This document shows, piece after piece, positions 40,536-49,031 of a stretch of DNA of 64,000 nt. The notes under the pieces were generated by a model. That model was not told the DNA's origin and did not search any database. It was given only the letters and a program-made list of their open reading frames with translations. The stretch's first letter is position 1. Each line of letters starts with the position of its first letter. The DNA lies in NCBI GenBank assembly GCA_002255985.1, contig NKIR01000010.1:48248-112247 (forward strand), read 5' to 3'. This stretch comes from Sphingomonadaceae bacterium PASS1 (GTDB lineage Bacteria; Pseudomonadota; Alphaproteobacteria; Sphingomonadales; Sphingomonadaceae). The translations under genes and the position numbers were made by a program.

Positions 40536-41516
40536 ATGACGTTCCGTATGCCCGCCGAATGGGCGCCCCATGAAGCCGTCTGGATTGGCTTTCCCAGTTC
40601 TGCGGAATATTGGGGTGCGCCGCTGCAACGTGCGCAGCAGCAGATGGCCGACTTTGCCAATGCGGTGCACGCATCGGGCAAAGGTGAACGCGTGCATGTG
40701 ATTGCCGGCAATGCAGACGCCATGGCCGTCGCCGAGGGACTTGTTGACGTTGGCGTCCATGTGGAGCTGCGCCAAATTGGCGATGTTTGGCTGCGTGACA
40801 CAGGCTGCATCATCGTGAAAGATGGCGATCGACGGATTGCCCGTAATTTTGGTTTCAATGGTTGGGGAAACCGGTTCGACTATCCCGGCGATGCAACCAT
40901 TGGCCATGAATTGGCAGCGGATTTCGGTTTTGAAATTGCACAGGCGGATTGGATATTTGAGGGCGGATCGATTGATGTCGACGGTGAAGGTCTTGCCGCG
41001 ACGACCGTCGATTGCCTGTTAAACCCGAACCGCAACCCGACGCTTGATAAAGCCGCGATTGAAGACCGACTGCGCGCTGACTTGGGGATAGAACGGCTTC
41101 TATGGCTCGGCGACGGCCTCGCCAACGACCATACCGACGGCCATATTGATAATTTGGCGCGATTTGTTGGCCCGAACCATATTCTGGTTCCAAGCAGCGC
41201 TGGACCCGACGATCCAAACCAAGCTGTCTTTGAAGATGCCCGCGCGCGCGTCGAAGCGTTCGGATGCAAAGTAACACTGATGCCCTCGGTTGGCCGTTTT
41301 GAACAAGACGGGGAAATCGTGCCGGCAAGTTATATGAATTTCTACATCGGCAACCGCACAGTCGTCGTCCCGATTTATGACGGCGCTAATGATGATGCTG
41401 CGATTGAAGTGTTGGCAAATATCTACCCCGAACGCGACGTTATCGGTGTCATGGCCGATGCTGTATTGACCGGCGGCGGAAGCTTTCATTGTTCAAGCCA
41501 ACAAGTGCCCGTTTGA
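40536..41516 (+). CDS. aguA: Agmatine deiminase
   Basis: AguA converts agmatine to N-carbamoylputrescine plus ammonia. The 326-residue protein has MPAEWAPHEAVWIGFPSS, DVWLRDTGCIIV, GWGNRFDYPGDATIGHELAA, the catalytic HTDGHIDNLARFVGP and the active-site Cys in TGGGSFHCSSQQVPV at the C-terminus. The next pathway enzyme, aguB, is two genes downstream. Confidence 0.95.
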   Translation: MTFRMPAEWAPHEAVWIGFPSSAEYWGAPLQRAQQQMADFANAVHASGKGERVHVIAGNADAMAVAEGLVDVGVHVELRQIGDVWLRDTGCIIVKDGDRRIARNFGFNGWGNRFDYPGDATIGHELAADFGFEIAQADWIFEGGSIDVDGEGLAATTVDCLLNPNRNPTLDKAAIEDRLRADLGIERLLWLGDGLANDHTDGHIDNLARFVGPNHILVPSSAGPDDPNQAVFEDARARVEAFGCKVTLMPSVGRFEQDGEIVPASYMNFYIGNRTVVVPIYDGANDDAAIEVLANIYPERDVIGVMADAVLTGGGSFHCSSQQVPV

Positions 41517-41581
41517 CTGTATTGGATATCGACGCGCAACATTGCATATTCCAAGAATACCCAACCAAGAGGACGCCCCCA

Positions 41582-42442
41582 ATGAAAAAGACTTTTCTGA
41601 TTGCCCTCGCCGCCACTGCGCTTGCAGCCCCCGCTTATGCCGACCACCACAGCATGAGCAAAGCCGAGCATGACAAAATGCATAAGGAGCATACAGCGCG
41701 CCTTGCAAAAATTCTCGCCGACCCGTCGCGCGGTGCCGATGCCAAGCGCGATCAATATCGCCATCCCGCCGAAACGTTCGAATTCTTCCGTTTGCACCCT
41801 GACCACGTCATTGGCGAATATGCCCCGGGCGGTGAATGGGTTTCACGTATCCTTGGCCGTTATGTGAACGAGAAAGGCAAATATACCGGCCTGTATTTCG
41901 GCACGAAAAGCTATTTCAGCGATCAACAGAAAACCGGCATTGCCGCGGGCATTGCAAAGTTCCCTGCTGATGTCGCTGCAGTGTCCGGACGTCCGGCGAC
42001 AGATTTCAACGCGTTTTCGCTCAGCGAAATTCCCGACGGCGCAAAAGGGTCGTTTGACCGCATAATTGTGATGCGCATGATGCACAATATGATGAATTGG
42101 AACATCGCGGACGCAGAAATCAAGGCGATGCGCGATCTGTTGAAGGATGATGGCTTGTTGGGCATCGAGCAACATCGCGCAAAGGCAGACGCGCCGTTCA
42201 GCTATACCGACGGCACCAAGGGCTATATGCGTGAGGCCGACATCATAAAGTTCATGGAAGTGAACGGATTTGAGTTGGTCGCAAAGAGCGAAATCAACGC
42301 CAATCCAAAGGACAGCGCAAATTGGCCCGATGGCGTTTGGACACTTCCGCCAGCGTTGCGTTTGAAAGACGTCGACCGCGCAAAGTATGAAGCCATCGGT
42401 GAATCCGACCGCATGACATTGCTGTTCAAAAAACGGCCGTAA
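41582..42442 (+). CDS. Exported SAM-methyltransferase-like protein
   Basis: A 286-residue protein with a clear signal peptide (KKTFLIALAATALAAPAYA) and a class I methyltransferase-like fold: VIGEYAPGGEWVSRILGRYV, FDRIIVMRMMHNMMNWNIAD and LKDDGLLGIEQHRAKADA. Similar periplasmic proteins are found in sphingomonads and other proteobacteria. How they obtain SAM outside the cytoplasm is unclear, so enzyme activity should not be assumed. The start at 41582 begins the signal peptide. It sits between aguA and aguB. Confidence 0.75.
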   Translation: MKKTFLIALAATALAAPAYADHHSMSKAEHDKMHKEHTARLAKILADPSRGADAKRDQYRHPAETFEFFRLHPDHVIGEYAPGGEWVSRILGRYVNEKGKYTGLYFGTKSYFSDQQKTGIAAGIAKFPADVAAVSGRPATDFNAFSLSEIPDGAKGSFDRIIVMRMMHNMMNWNIADAEIKAMRDLLKDDGLLGIEQHRAKADAPFSYTDGTKGYMREADIIKFMEVNGFELVAKSEINANPKDSANWPDGVWTLPPALRLKDVDRAKYEAIGESDRMTLLFKKRP

Positions 42443-42453
42443 TTGTTGCATGA

Positions 42454-42606
42454 GTGTTGCCCAGCCAGCCGATGTTCCTCTTAATGCCGTGGATTTTGCG
42501 GTTGGGGCATCGCCTGTGGGGCGTGCTGACCGCAGGCATAGCGACGACAATATTATTGTTTCTGATCACAATCGTGATTGCAGCGCGTTTCGGCGTCCGG
42601 CTATAG
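42454..42606 (+). CDS. Possible small membrane protein
   Basis: An open frame of 50 codons from a GTG (42454), with an ATG at 42472. It encodes FLLMPWILRLGHRLWGVL followed by a strong hydrophobic helix (TAGIATTILLFLITIVIAA) and a basic end RFGVRL. It fills the gap between the methyltransferase-like gene and aguB. No good ribosome site is seen and the start is uncertain. Confidence 0.35.
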   Translation: MLPSQPMFLLMPWILRLGHRLWGVLTAGIATTILLFLITIVIAARFGVRL

Positions 42607-42613
42607 ACGCGGC

Positions 42614-43480
42614 ATGACCCGAAATATCACCGTTGCCGCGTTGCAACTGCCCCTGTCGGCAAGCGAAGCCGAAAATATCGATGCTGTATGCGACCTCGTG
42701 TCACAGGCCGCAGAGCAAGGCGCGCATATCATCCTGCCGCCTGAATTGTTTTCAGGCCCCTATTTCTGCAAAACGCAGGAAGAAGAACATTTCGCGCTAG
42801 CGCGGCCAACGCGTGAGCACCCGTCCGTCATTGCGATGACGAAACTCGCCAAACAACTTGGCGTTGCCATTCCCACGAGCTTCTTCGAACGTGATGGCGC
42901 GCATTTTTACAACAGCGTCGCGATGATTGATCCCGATGGCGAGATTATGGGCATTTATCGCAAAAGCCATATTCCCGACGGCCCGGGTTATCAGGAGAAA
43001 TATTATTTCCGCCCTGGAAACACCGGGTTCAAAGTTTGGGAAGTCTTTGGCACGCAAATCGGCGTTGGCATCTGTTGGGACCAATGGTACCCCGAATGCG
43101 CACGGGCCATGGCGTTGATGGGCGCTGAGCTGCTTTTCTATCCCACCGCCATTGGCGCAGAGCCACAGGATACAACGTTAGATACACGGCACATGTGGCG
43201 CCGGGCAATGGTGGGCCACGCGGTTTCAAACTGCATGCCCGTTATCGCCGCAAACCGCATCGGCGCGGAAAACGACCATGGCGGTCTGGCGCAAAAATTC
43301 TATGGCACCAGCTTCATCGCCAACGAGTGGGGCGATGTCGTCTGCGATTTGGATGATGCTGAAACCGGTATATTGGTTGCAACATTCGATCTGGACCAAG
43401 CCCGCGCACACCGCGCAAGCATGGGCTTCTTTCGCGATCGGCGCCCGCAATTGTACAGCCGGCTTGTAGAGGATATCTAA
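42614..43480 (+). CDS. aguB: N-carbamoylputrescine amidase
   Basis: AguB hydrolyses N-carbamoylputrescine to putrescine, finishing the agmatine route begun by aguA. The 288-residue nitrilase-family protein has the Glu of HIILPPELFSGPYFC, the Lys of GIYRKSHIPDGPGY and the catalytic Cys in IGVGICWDQWYPECARAM. The start MTRNITVAALQLP at 42614 fits the family. Confidence 0.95.
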   Translation: MTRNITVAALQLPLSASEAENIDAVCDLVSQAAEQGAHIILPPELFSGPYFCKTQEEEHFALARPTREHPSVIAMTKLAKQLGVAIPTSFFERDGAHFYNSVAMIDPDGEIMGIYRKSHIPDGPGYQEKYYFRPGNTGFKVWEVFGTQIGVGICWDQWYPECARAMALMGAELLFYPTAIGAEPQDTTLDTRHMWRRAMVGHAVSNCMPVIAANRIGAENDHGGLAQKFYGTSFIANEWGDVVCDLDDAETGILVATFDLDQARAHRASMGFFRDRRPQLYSRLVEDI

Positions 43481-43481
43481 G

Positions 43482-43997
43482 CTGTCACATCTCTACCTCA
43501 TCGGCATTGGCTCTAATCAGCCACATGCAATCATTGGCGCGCCAAGCAAAGTCATCGTGCAAGCGGTAGCCGCGTTGGAAATGGACGATATCGACGTCTT
43601 CGCGCATTCGGCGACGATCCAATCGAGCCCCATAGGGCCGTCCTCACGCCAGTTTGCAAATGCCGCGGCGGTTGTGTCCACCGATCTTGAACCCCCTGCT
43701 CTGCTGGCGCGCCTGCAAGAGATTGAGCAGCATTTTGGTCGCGTCCGGCGCGGCCAAAGCTGGCGCGCGCGCGTGCTCGACCTGGATATCCTATTGTGGT
43801 CCGGCGGCGTGTGGGCGGACAGCCATCCGGCCTTGGCCATTCCCCATCCCGGACTATGCTCGCGGGGATTTGTCCTGACCCCTGCGGCCATGATTGCACC
43901 CGATTGGCGTGAGCCGCTGACGGGCCTGACCATAAGGCAGCTACAATCGCGATTTAACCGACCAAAGGCGCTTGACCGCACAAGTTCCCGCCATTAG
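43482..43997 (+). CDS. folK: HPPK (FolK), CTG start likely
   Basis: FolK pyrophosphorylates 6-hydroxymethyl-dihydropterin in folate synthesis. The family's N-terminal strand LYLIGIGSNQPH lies upstream of the first ATG, GTG or TTG in frame. Between the in-frame TAG at 43467 and that strand the only plausible initiator is CTG at 43482, nine bases after GAGG. The rest has the HPPK motif VRRGQSWRARVLDLDILLW and AIPHPGLCSRGFVLTPAAMI. The length, 171 residues, is normal. It begins one base after the aguB stop. A GTG at 43557 would cut off the first strand. Confidence 0.85.
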   Translation: MSHLYLIGIGSNQPHAIIGAPSKVIVQAVAALEMDDIDVFAHSATIQSSPIGPSSRQFANAAAVVSTDLEPPALLARLQEIEQHFGRVRRGQSWRARVLDLDILLWSGGVWADSHPALAIPHPGLCSRGFVLTPAAMIAPDWREPLTGLTIRQLQSRFNRPKALDRTSSRH

Positions 43998-44036
43998 GGG
44001 GAGCGCTCTCGCACGGACCAATTCTCGGTCTTGTAG

Positions 44037-44112
44037 GGGCCCTTAGCTCAGTCGGTAGAGCAACTGACTTTTAATCAGTAGGTCGCTGGTTCGAACCCAG
44101 CAGGGCTCACCA
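44037..44112 (+). tRNA. tRNA-Lys (anticodon TTT)
   Basis: The full cloverleaf is visible: acceptor GGGCCCT/AGGGCTC (one G-T pair), D-stem GCTC/GAGC, anticodon stem ACTGA/TCAGT with loop CTTTTAA, T-stem GCTGG/CCAGC with loop TTCGAAC, and encoded CCA at 44110-44112. Its 3' portion is the integration site of the genomic island. Confidence 0.97.
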
Positions 44113-44114
44113 TA
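44061..44114 (+). repeat. Left attachment-site repeat (tRNA-Lys 3' part)
   Basis: This 54-bp stretch, from the end of the tRNA D-stem through CCA plus two bases, is identical to 63053-63106. It forms the intact 3' end of the functional tRNA gene, so it marks the left island boundary. Confidence 0.95.
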
Positions 44115-44166
44115 TATTTCAATGGTTTACGTCATTTTGAATTAATGGTGAGGAAATGTAGGTAGG

Positions 44167-44188
44167 AAAAGGTTTCACCTAGGTTTCA
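44167..44188 (+). repeat. Putative integrase arm site, left
   Basis: A 22-bp sequence containing AGGTTTCACCTAGGTTTCA is repeated exactly at 62907-62928. The inner unit AGGTTTCA occurs twice, 11 bases apart. Each copy lies near an island end, as expected for integrase arm-binding or excisionase sites. The function is inferred. Confidence 0.65.
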
Positions 44189-44251
44189 CGGTCCTCATGC
44201 AGCCGCTTAAAATGCCGCTGCGGTAGGATGGTCAAAAACACCCCACCCCCT

Positions 44252-44341
44252 TCAAAAACCTAACCAACTAGACCCCACCGGGGTGCCACCCCCCTATTCT
44301 GAGATATGGGACCCACAGTTCCTTCTTACATATTATTCTGC
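44252..44341 (+). repeat. 90-bp imperfect direct repeat, left copy
   Basis: This matches 47443-47532 with few changes; the longest identical run is the stretch ending TTCCTTCTTACATA. It lies just downstream of the helicase gene, and its partner lies upstream, so the pair brackets the helicase cassette. Other positions in 44115-44418 hold the arm site but no gene I can support. Confidence 0.8.
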
Positions 44342-44418
44342 TCGGTTGATTGCGCGAAAGTCATTGCGAGGTAGAGCAAGTCAACTCAAAGTGGCGACCA
44401 GCTTCGATATATCATGGA

Positions 44419-47205
44419 CTATCTGGCTACCCACACAAAGCCAAGGGCATCTAAACGGCTGCGGCGGTCTTCAGTAAGCTGATCACGTTTTCTTCTTTGC
44501 CATTTAACCCACGTACCAAGGTTAATCTGACCCTCTTTGTACAATGCCGGAACTCGGCAATGCCCCTCACGAGCTTTGTAGACTTCAAGATGCCTAAGCC
44601 CCTCCTCCCACTTATCAATGAGCGGGTCCCACACAAAGCCGAGAGCATCTAAGCGGCTGCGGCGGTCTTCAGTTAGTTGATCACTTTTCGATCTTTGCCT
44701 GTCGACCCATGCACCAAGCTTAAACTCACCTTCTGTGTGTAATAACGGAACTAGGCAGTGACTTTCACGAGCTTGGAAGGCTTCAAGATGCCTAAACCCT
44801 TCCTCCCACTGCTCAATGAGCGGGTCCCACACAAAGCCAAGGGCGTCTAAACGGCTGCGGCGGTCTTCAGTTAGCTGATCAGATCTTTGTTTTTGTTTAT
44901 TAATCCATGCACCAAGCTTAAACTCCCCCTCTTTGTACAATGCCGAAACTCGGCAGTGCCCTTCACGTGCTTTGAAGGCTTCAAGATGCCTAAACCCTTC
45001 CTCCCACTGCTCGGTGCGCGGGTCCCATACAAAGCCTAGAGCATCTAAACGGCTGCGGCGGTCTTCCGTTAGCTGATCGCCCGTTCTTCTTTGGATGCGA
45101 ACCCACTGACCAAGCCTAAACTCATCATCTTTGTACAATGCCGAAACTCGGCAGTGCCCTTCACGTGCTTTAAAGGCCTCTAATCGCCCAAACCAACTAT
45201 CCCAGCTATCGCCTACCTGCTCCAAGATCTGGGCGAAGATGCTTGCTTGAAGAACCTCTAAGGAGACCTCTGGGCCCAATATCTGGACCTTGTCGGCCAG
45301 CGCCTTTGGATTAAAGATTTCGCCTCGCCCTGACGCTTGCCTCAACTGTTGTATAATGTCGGTGAGTTCATCATCTTGTTCACGCATGGCGTTTAAAACT
45401 GCCATAACATCGATGTAATTGGTCCGCTCTAGCGCCTCTTCAATGGTCTCGCCCTCATCACGCTCGACAAACAAAGGTACGACGACATAGCCGACAGTTT
45501 TGTCCGAATTCCGAGGCTTGCGCATTGCTCTGCCTGCAGCCTGAGCGATATCCACCCTGCTGCTGCGCGGATCAACAAAGGCAACCATGTCCACAGCTGG
45601 AATATCTATGCCTTCAGTCAGGCACCGTGCATTGGTAATGAGTGCCTTTGGGGCGTCTCGAAAGGCGTTGAGGATTTGTTTTCGCTCAAAGCTCTTTTGC
45701 TCGCCGTTAGCGTGGAACGTTACAAAACCTTCGAGATATTGGCCGATGCCGCGGGCAGTGCTAGACGCAAATTCTTTCGCCATAGAGACGCGGCTATGAA
45801 AGCTAATCGCGCGCTTCGCCGCGGTTTCCTCAATAGCCCTTTGAACAGCAATCTGTTTTGCTACCCATGATGAGCCTATCTGCTCGCCCTCTACGAGTGT
45901 GATCCCGTGTTTTAGATAAAACTGGTTAACCTCAGCCCCTTCGACAACTGCGACTATAACCTTGTAGTCACAGATTATGCCTTGCCGGGCCGCCTCGCCG
46001 AAAGTGAGTGTGTAGGCTCGTGGACCATAGATGGCCTGATCATCCATTGAGACGACCTTTAGATTGCCGTCCTTATCCCTATTACCAAGCTGATAGTGCC
46101 TAGGCGTTGCGGTTAGAAATATTCGCTTTTTGATATCGATTTTCTCGTCGAGCAATGCGGTCGCAAAAAGTCCCGCTTGCGGCCCAGTCGTCTTATGCGC
46201 TTCGTCGAACACGGCGATATCGAACGGGCTAAGCCCCCGAACTCCATCGGCTACAATTGGGGATGACTGGTAGGTCGAAAAGACTATCTTAACCTTGCGC
46301 GACGAGCCCTCAAGGAAGTTGCGGACATCAGACGGATCGGTGCTGACAGGGAAGTCCACATCCATTCCGTTAAGTGCAATATCGTCATTGTTAGCTACCG
46401 TCTTATCTGAGCAGACGCAAATGAAGGTAAAATCATCACCCCAGCTATTATGTCGGCTCCACTCACTCAGGGTTTGCTGGACTAGCGTGAGCGACGGCAG
46501 AAGCACCAATACGGACTTCGGCCTCATCTTCTCGACGGCCCACAATGCGATCAAGGTTTTTCCGGTGCCACAGGCTAGCACAGCTGTTGTTCGGTCGTGC
46601 TCAGAAAGGGTATTACATATGCCGTCGATAGCTTCTTGCTGATACCGGTGTGGTGACAGCTTTTTTACAGGGATCGGCTTCTCTTTGAGCCACGCCTCTA
46701 TCGCTGCAAAGTCGTCGGCTGTCAGCTCGTCAAGGTCTACACCGCGGACCGATCGCATCCCGTCTCTATTGTTGGCATCAAGGGCAACATCATTGCAATT
46801 GGTGAAGATGATGCGATCCCGAGCGCGCTCGGTAATTCCGAGGAATGAAGCCACTTCATTATAGCTAAGAGATGGACGCCCAGATCGAAACTTGACCTGA
46901 TAGGGAACCAAATCGCCAGTTCGGCTCCTGAAGGTACCGTCAATACCGAGACTGCCATGGGCGGAGAGATTTAACTGCTCCCTAACTTCGAGAGGGACTT
47001 TTCCAACAACCCAGTTTTGTTCAACTTGGAACTTCTGCTGTGTTGCAATGTAACCCTCGATAAATATCTCGAAAGCATCGCCTAAGATTTTGGTATTCTG
47101 ATCTCCAAGTTTCGAGATACGCTCTTCAAGTTGAGAAAAGTTTTGCAATCCATCGAAAATACCATCTGCAATTATGGCTTTTGAAGTGTCCAATTGAGAT
47201 GGCAT
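44419..47205 (-). CDS. Mrr-like nuclease/DEAH helicase with four HA repeats
   Basis: A 928-residue superfamily 2 helicase, likely acting on foreign DNA. The N-terminus (about residues 25-160) resembles Mrr-type restriction nucleases: SLGIDGTF followed by LVPYQVKFR supplies the D and QxK of a PD-(D/E)xK site. Helicase motifs are LACGTGKTLIALW (Walker A), VFDEAHKTTG (DEAH), ITNARCLTEGIDIPAVDMVA and IAQAAGRAMRKPR (motif VI). From about residue 663 four tandem copies of a helicase-associated domain follow (LEAFKAREGHCRVSALYKE ... RRSRLDALGFVWDP), each 66 residues. The ATG has an AGGAAAG site. Such proteins often sit in defence loci, but no partner methylase is present, and self-protection is unexplained. 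Confidence 0.85.
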   Translation of the reverse strand: MPSQLDTSKAIIADGIFDGLQNFSQLEERISKLGDQNTKILGDAFEIFIEGYIATQQKFQVEQNWVVGKVPLEVREQLNLSAHGSLGIDGTFRSRTGDLVPYQVKFRSGRPSLSYNEVASFLGITERARDRIIFTNCNDVALDANNRDGMRSVRGVDLDELTADDFAAIEAWLKEKPIPVKKLSPHRYQQEAIDGICNTLSEHDRTTAVLACGTGKTLIALWAVEKMRPKSVLVLLPSLTLVQQTLSEWSRHNSWGDDFTFICVCSDKTVANNDDIALNGMDVDFPVSTDPSDVRNFLEGSSRKVKIVFSTYQSSPIVADGVRGLSPFDIAVFDEAHKTTGPQAGLFATALLDEKIDIKKRIFLTATPRHYQLGNRDKDGNLKVVSMDDQAIYGPRAYTLTFGEAARQGIICDYKVIVAVVEGAEVNQFYLKHGITLVEGEQIGSSWVAKQIAVQRAIEETAAKRAISFHSRVSMAKEFASSTARGIGQYLEGFVTFHANGEQKSFERKQILNAFRDAPKALITNARCLTEGIDIPAVDMVAFVDPRSSRVDIAQAAGRAMRKPRNSDKTVGYVVVPLFVERDEGETIEEALERTNYIDVMAVLNAMREQDDELTDIIQQLRQASGRGEIFNPKALADKVQILGPEVSLEVLQASIFAQILEQVGDSWDSWFGRLEAFKAREGHCRVSALYKDDEFRLGQWVRIQRRTGDQLTEDRRSRLDALGFVWDPRTEQWEEGFRHLEAFKAREGHCRVSALYKEGEFKLGAWINKQKQRSDQLTEDRRSRLDALGFVWDPLIEQWEEGFRHLEAFQARESHCLVPLLHTEGEFKLGAWVDRQRSKSDQLTEDRRSRLDALGFVWDPLIDKWEEGLRHLEVYKAREGHCRVPALYKEGQINLGTWVKWQRRKRDQLTEDRRSRLDALGFVWVAR
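44431..45215 (-). repeat. Four 198-bp tandem repeats within helicase gene
   Basis: The segment ACACAAAGCC begins at 44433, 44631 and 44829, and the matching ATACAAAGCC at 45027, an exact 198-bp period. Each unit encodes one helicase-associated domain. High identity between units shows recent duplication or ongoing homogenisation. Confidence 0.9.
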
Positions 47206-47260
47206 CAGTCTTTCCTAAACATCCCGTTCTCGTGCTACTCGCTCCAAACCAGTCCACGCT

Positions 47261-47365
47261 TCACACAACCACAATAGCCACGATAGCAAGTGGCGCAACT
47301 AGGATGATCCAACCCCAAGCGTCGGTATTTGTCGAGCGTTTTCTGGCTTCCATTTGGGCTACCAT
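47261..47365 (-). CDS. Possible 34-residue membrane peptide
   Basis: A short frame upstream of the helicase gene. It encodes a charged N-terminus (MVAQMEARKRSTNTDAWG) and one hydrophobic helix (WIILVAPLAIVAIVVV). It starts just after the decayed HGG-type fragment. No strong ribosome site is seen, so it may be chance; the charge and membrane-helix layout is the only support. Confidence 0.3.
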   Translation of the reverse strand: MVAQMEARKRSTNTDAWGWIILVAPLAIVAIVVV

Positions 47366-47388
47366 GGCATCCACATGACCGTGCTGCC

Positions 47389-47433
47389 TCGCATGATAGT
47401 TTCTGGCTTTCGGGCGCCATTATAGCGGCATCT
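47389..47433 (-). pseudogene. Fragment of HGGxSTG-like small protein gene
   Basis: These 45 bases match 54417-54461 inside the intact gene at 54252-54563 with about seven changes, covering the segment around CRYHGARKPETIM. Homology stops abruptly on both sides and the frame is broken by a stop. Confidence 0.7.
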
Positions 47434-47442
47434 GCCGCAGCC

Positions 47443-47532
47443 TCTCCAAAAACCTACCCAACCGAGACCCCACCGGGTTGCCCCCCCCTATTAAGGCTGA
47501 TGGGACCCACAGTTCCTTCTTACATACTATTC
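47443..47532 (+). repeat. 90-bp imperfect direct repeat, right copy
   Basis: Partner of 44252-44341. Together they bracket a 3.2 kb unit holding the helicase gene. The stretch from here to the next gene (47533-47799) has no gene or motif that I can support. Confidence 0.8.
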
Positions 47533-47799
47533 TGCACGTTCGGTCAGCTGCGTTTGCCCCTCGGACATTTCTGTCTAGGTGGCGTCCACACCTCGACTGG
47601 TTAGCTCGAACAGTGGGCAAGCACGGCTAGGGAGCCAACTGTCACAGCTAACGCCCTCAGGCCTCACCACGCTTGGCATCCGCAACTAGCCCCACGCCAG
47701 AACACTAAGGGCAGCCGAAAGCAGCTGCTTGTTGCGCAGCGTCAGCAAACGCCGACGTTGCGCAAACAATGCTTTCTTAATTTTTGCTGCGGCAATTAG

Positions 47800-48309
47800 T
47801 TACTTTTCAGATGAAGTCGAAATAGCTGCTGCTAACTGATCTGGGCGAAGCGCTCCCTCGCCGGGTCCCATATCTTCTGCGTCTACTAGTTTCAACTTAC
47901 CGTGCTTGCGGAACTCAGCCTCGGTGGAGGGCGCAAGATCGGGGCGGGCTGCCATGATCCCCATCTTCATGCGGCAGGTGGCGTACTGAGTCTCGCCAGC
48001 CTCGACCTCGAGCGCGATGCTATCTTTTGCTTCGCTCTTTACCGTGAATTCGTGGCGTCCGGGTCGAGCTACCATTACGAAGTAGCGACCAGCGCCAAGC
48101 GAGCTAACCTTCTGGCCGTTCTCGTTGACCGAGCACCCAATGGCAAAGCCCGTGCCCCCAGCTCGAAAGAACACCACTTGGCCCTGTCCTTCTGGCGGTG
48201 CAGGAATAACGATGGAGGCGGCTTTCATCTCATTATTTTCGGCTGCTAGCGCTGGCGCGGACGAAATGAACAGTGCAATTACTGTAGTCGCGAAGACTTT
48301 ACGGATCAT
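47800..48309 (-). CDS. Secreted DUF2846-like protein
   Basis: A 169-residue exported protein with signal peptide MIRKVFATTVIALFISSAPA. The middle reads QGQVVFFRAGGTGFAIGCSV, SLGAGRYFVMVARPGRHEFT and VEAGETQYATCRMKMG. This is the pattern of DUF2846 proteins, small periplasmic or lipid-anchored proteins of unknown role. It is last in the minus-strand secreted cluster and overlaps the gene upstream by 4 bases. Confidence 0.7.
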   Translation of the reverse strand: MIRKVFATTVIALFISSAPALAAENNEMKAASIVIPAPPEGQGQVVFFRAGGTGFAIGCSVNENGQKVSSLGAGRYFVMVARPGRHEFTVKSEAKDSIALEVEAGETQYATCRMKMGIMAARPDLAPSTEAEFRKHGKLKLVDAEDMGPGEGALRPDQLAAAISTSSEK

Positions 48310-48989
48310 GGATTAATTCCTTTCTTATCAGAAGCGTTGTTATTGTGCATAGAACCGGGAGTGCCCAACTCTGCGCCCACTGTATCGAGCCAGAACGCCT
48401 CTGCCGTCTTAGCGTCTGCAAAGGCTCCCATAGGTACGTCTATGTGCTTGCCGCGGATGAACAGCGCCGGAAGCCCCACGGCGACGGCGGCTGCAAACGC
48501 CAGATCCTGTTGGTCGCGGCCTGCTCCGTTGAATTTCATACTCCTAAGCCGCAATTGTCTGTTGCCTAGATTTAGATATCTGGCGGCAAGCACCAGCTCA
48601 CCACCGACACCGACGCCGGTCTTTTTGGCGTGTATAATTTCGCCTCGACCTTTAGTACCGGCGGGGATCAATTCCCTACCGTCGATGACGACGGGATAGG
48701 CTAGCGAGATCCCAAAAGTCTGCCCAGTGACACTGGTTCGGCTACTTAGCGCCTCAGTCAATTCGATGCGCACGGGGGTCAAAGATGGTATGCAGGTGCC
48801 TTGAAGTTTTTTAGCGACGGCGACGGCGCAGGCGTCGCTAGGTGCAAGGGGTTTATCAGTGGCGTTGCTTGGCAACAAAATTACAATTGGCGGTGATATC
48901 TCGTCTACGGGCACTTGTGCTGATGCGGTACCAACTAACCCAATCTCGCAGACAGCGAAAAAAAGGGAGGCATATCCAATTTTGAACAT
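48306..48989 (-). CDS. Secreted protein with beta-rich domain, unknown
   Basis: A 227-residue exported protein; signal peptide ends near VGTASAQ. The core reads LTPVRIELTEALSSRTSVTG, FGISLAYPVVIDGRELIPAG and TKGRGEIIHAKKTGVGVGGE. The product of 49032-49736 has the same order of elements, so the two are paralogous at domain level. A likeness to the C-terminal TrbI/VirB10 beta region is possible but weak. A GGGGGG ribosome site precedes it, and it is coupled to the DUF2846-like gene. Confidence 0.6.
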   Translation of the reverse strand: MFKIGYASLFFAVCEIGLVGTASAQVPVDEISPPIVILLPSNATDKPLAPSDACAVAVAKKLQGTCIPSLTPVRIELTEALSSRTSVTGQTFGISLAYPVVIDGRELIPAGTKGRGEIIHAKKTGVGVGGELVLAARYLNLGNRQLRLRSMKFNGAGRDQQDLAFAAAVAVGLPALFIRGKHIDVPMGAFADAKTAEAFWLDTVGAELGTPGSMHNNNASDKKGINP

Positions 48990-49031
48990 GACTAAATGCC
49001 CCCCGATAAACTCAATTCAACAAGGAAAGGG

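Noticed and set aside
42450..42617. Overlapping frame starting MSVAQPADVPLNAV after the methyltransferase-like gene
   Set aside because: It overlaps the aguB start, has no ribosome site and no protein-like composition; the other frame with a membrane helix is the better candidate.
44283..44477. Open frame of 64 codons on the plus strand beside the left 90-bp repeat
   Set aside because: It overlaps the helicase 3' end antisense and its start lies within the repeat; no domain or ribosome site.
44431..45215. CRISPR array (regular 198-bp repeats)
   Set aside because: The repeats are long, contiguous, in frame and encode protein domains; there are no spacers.
47420..47620. Open frame of 66 codons on the minus strand across the right 90-bp repeat
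   Set aside because: It has no ribosome site and no recognisable protein features, and it runs through the repeat and the decayed gene fragment, so it looks accidental.
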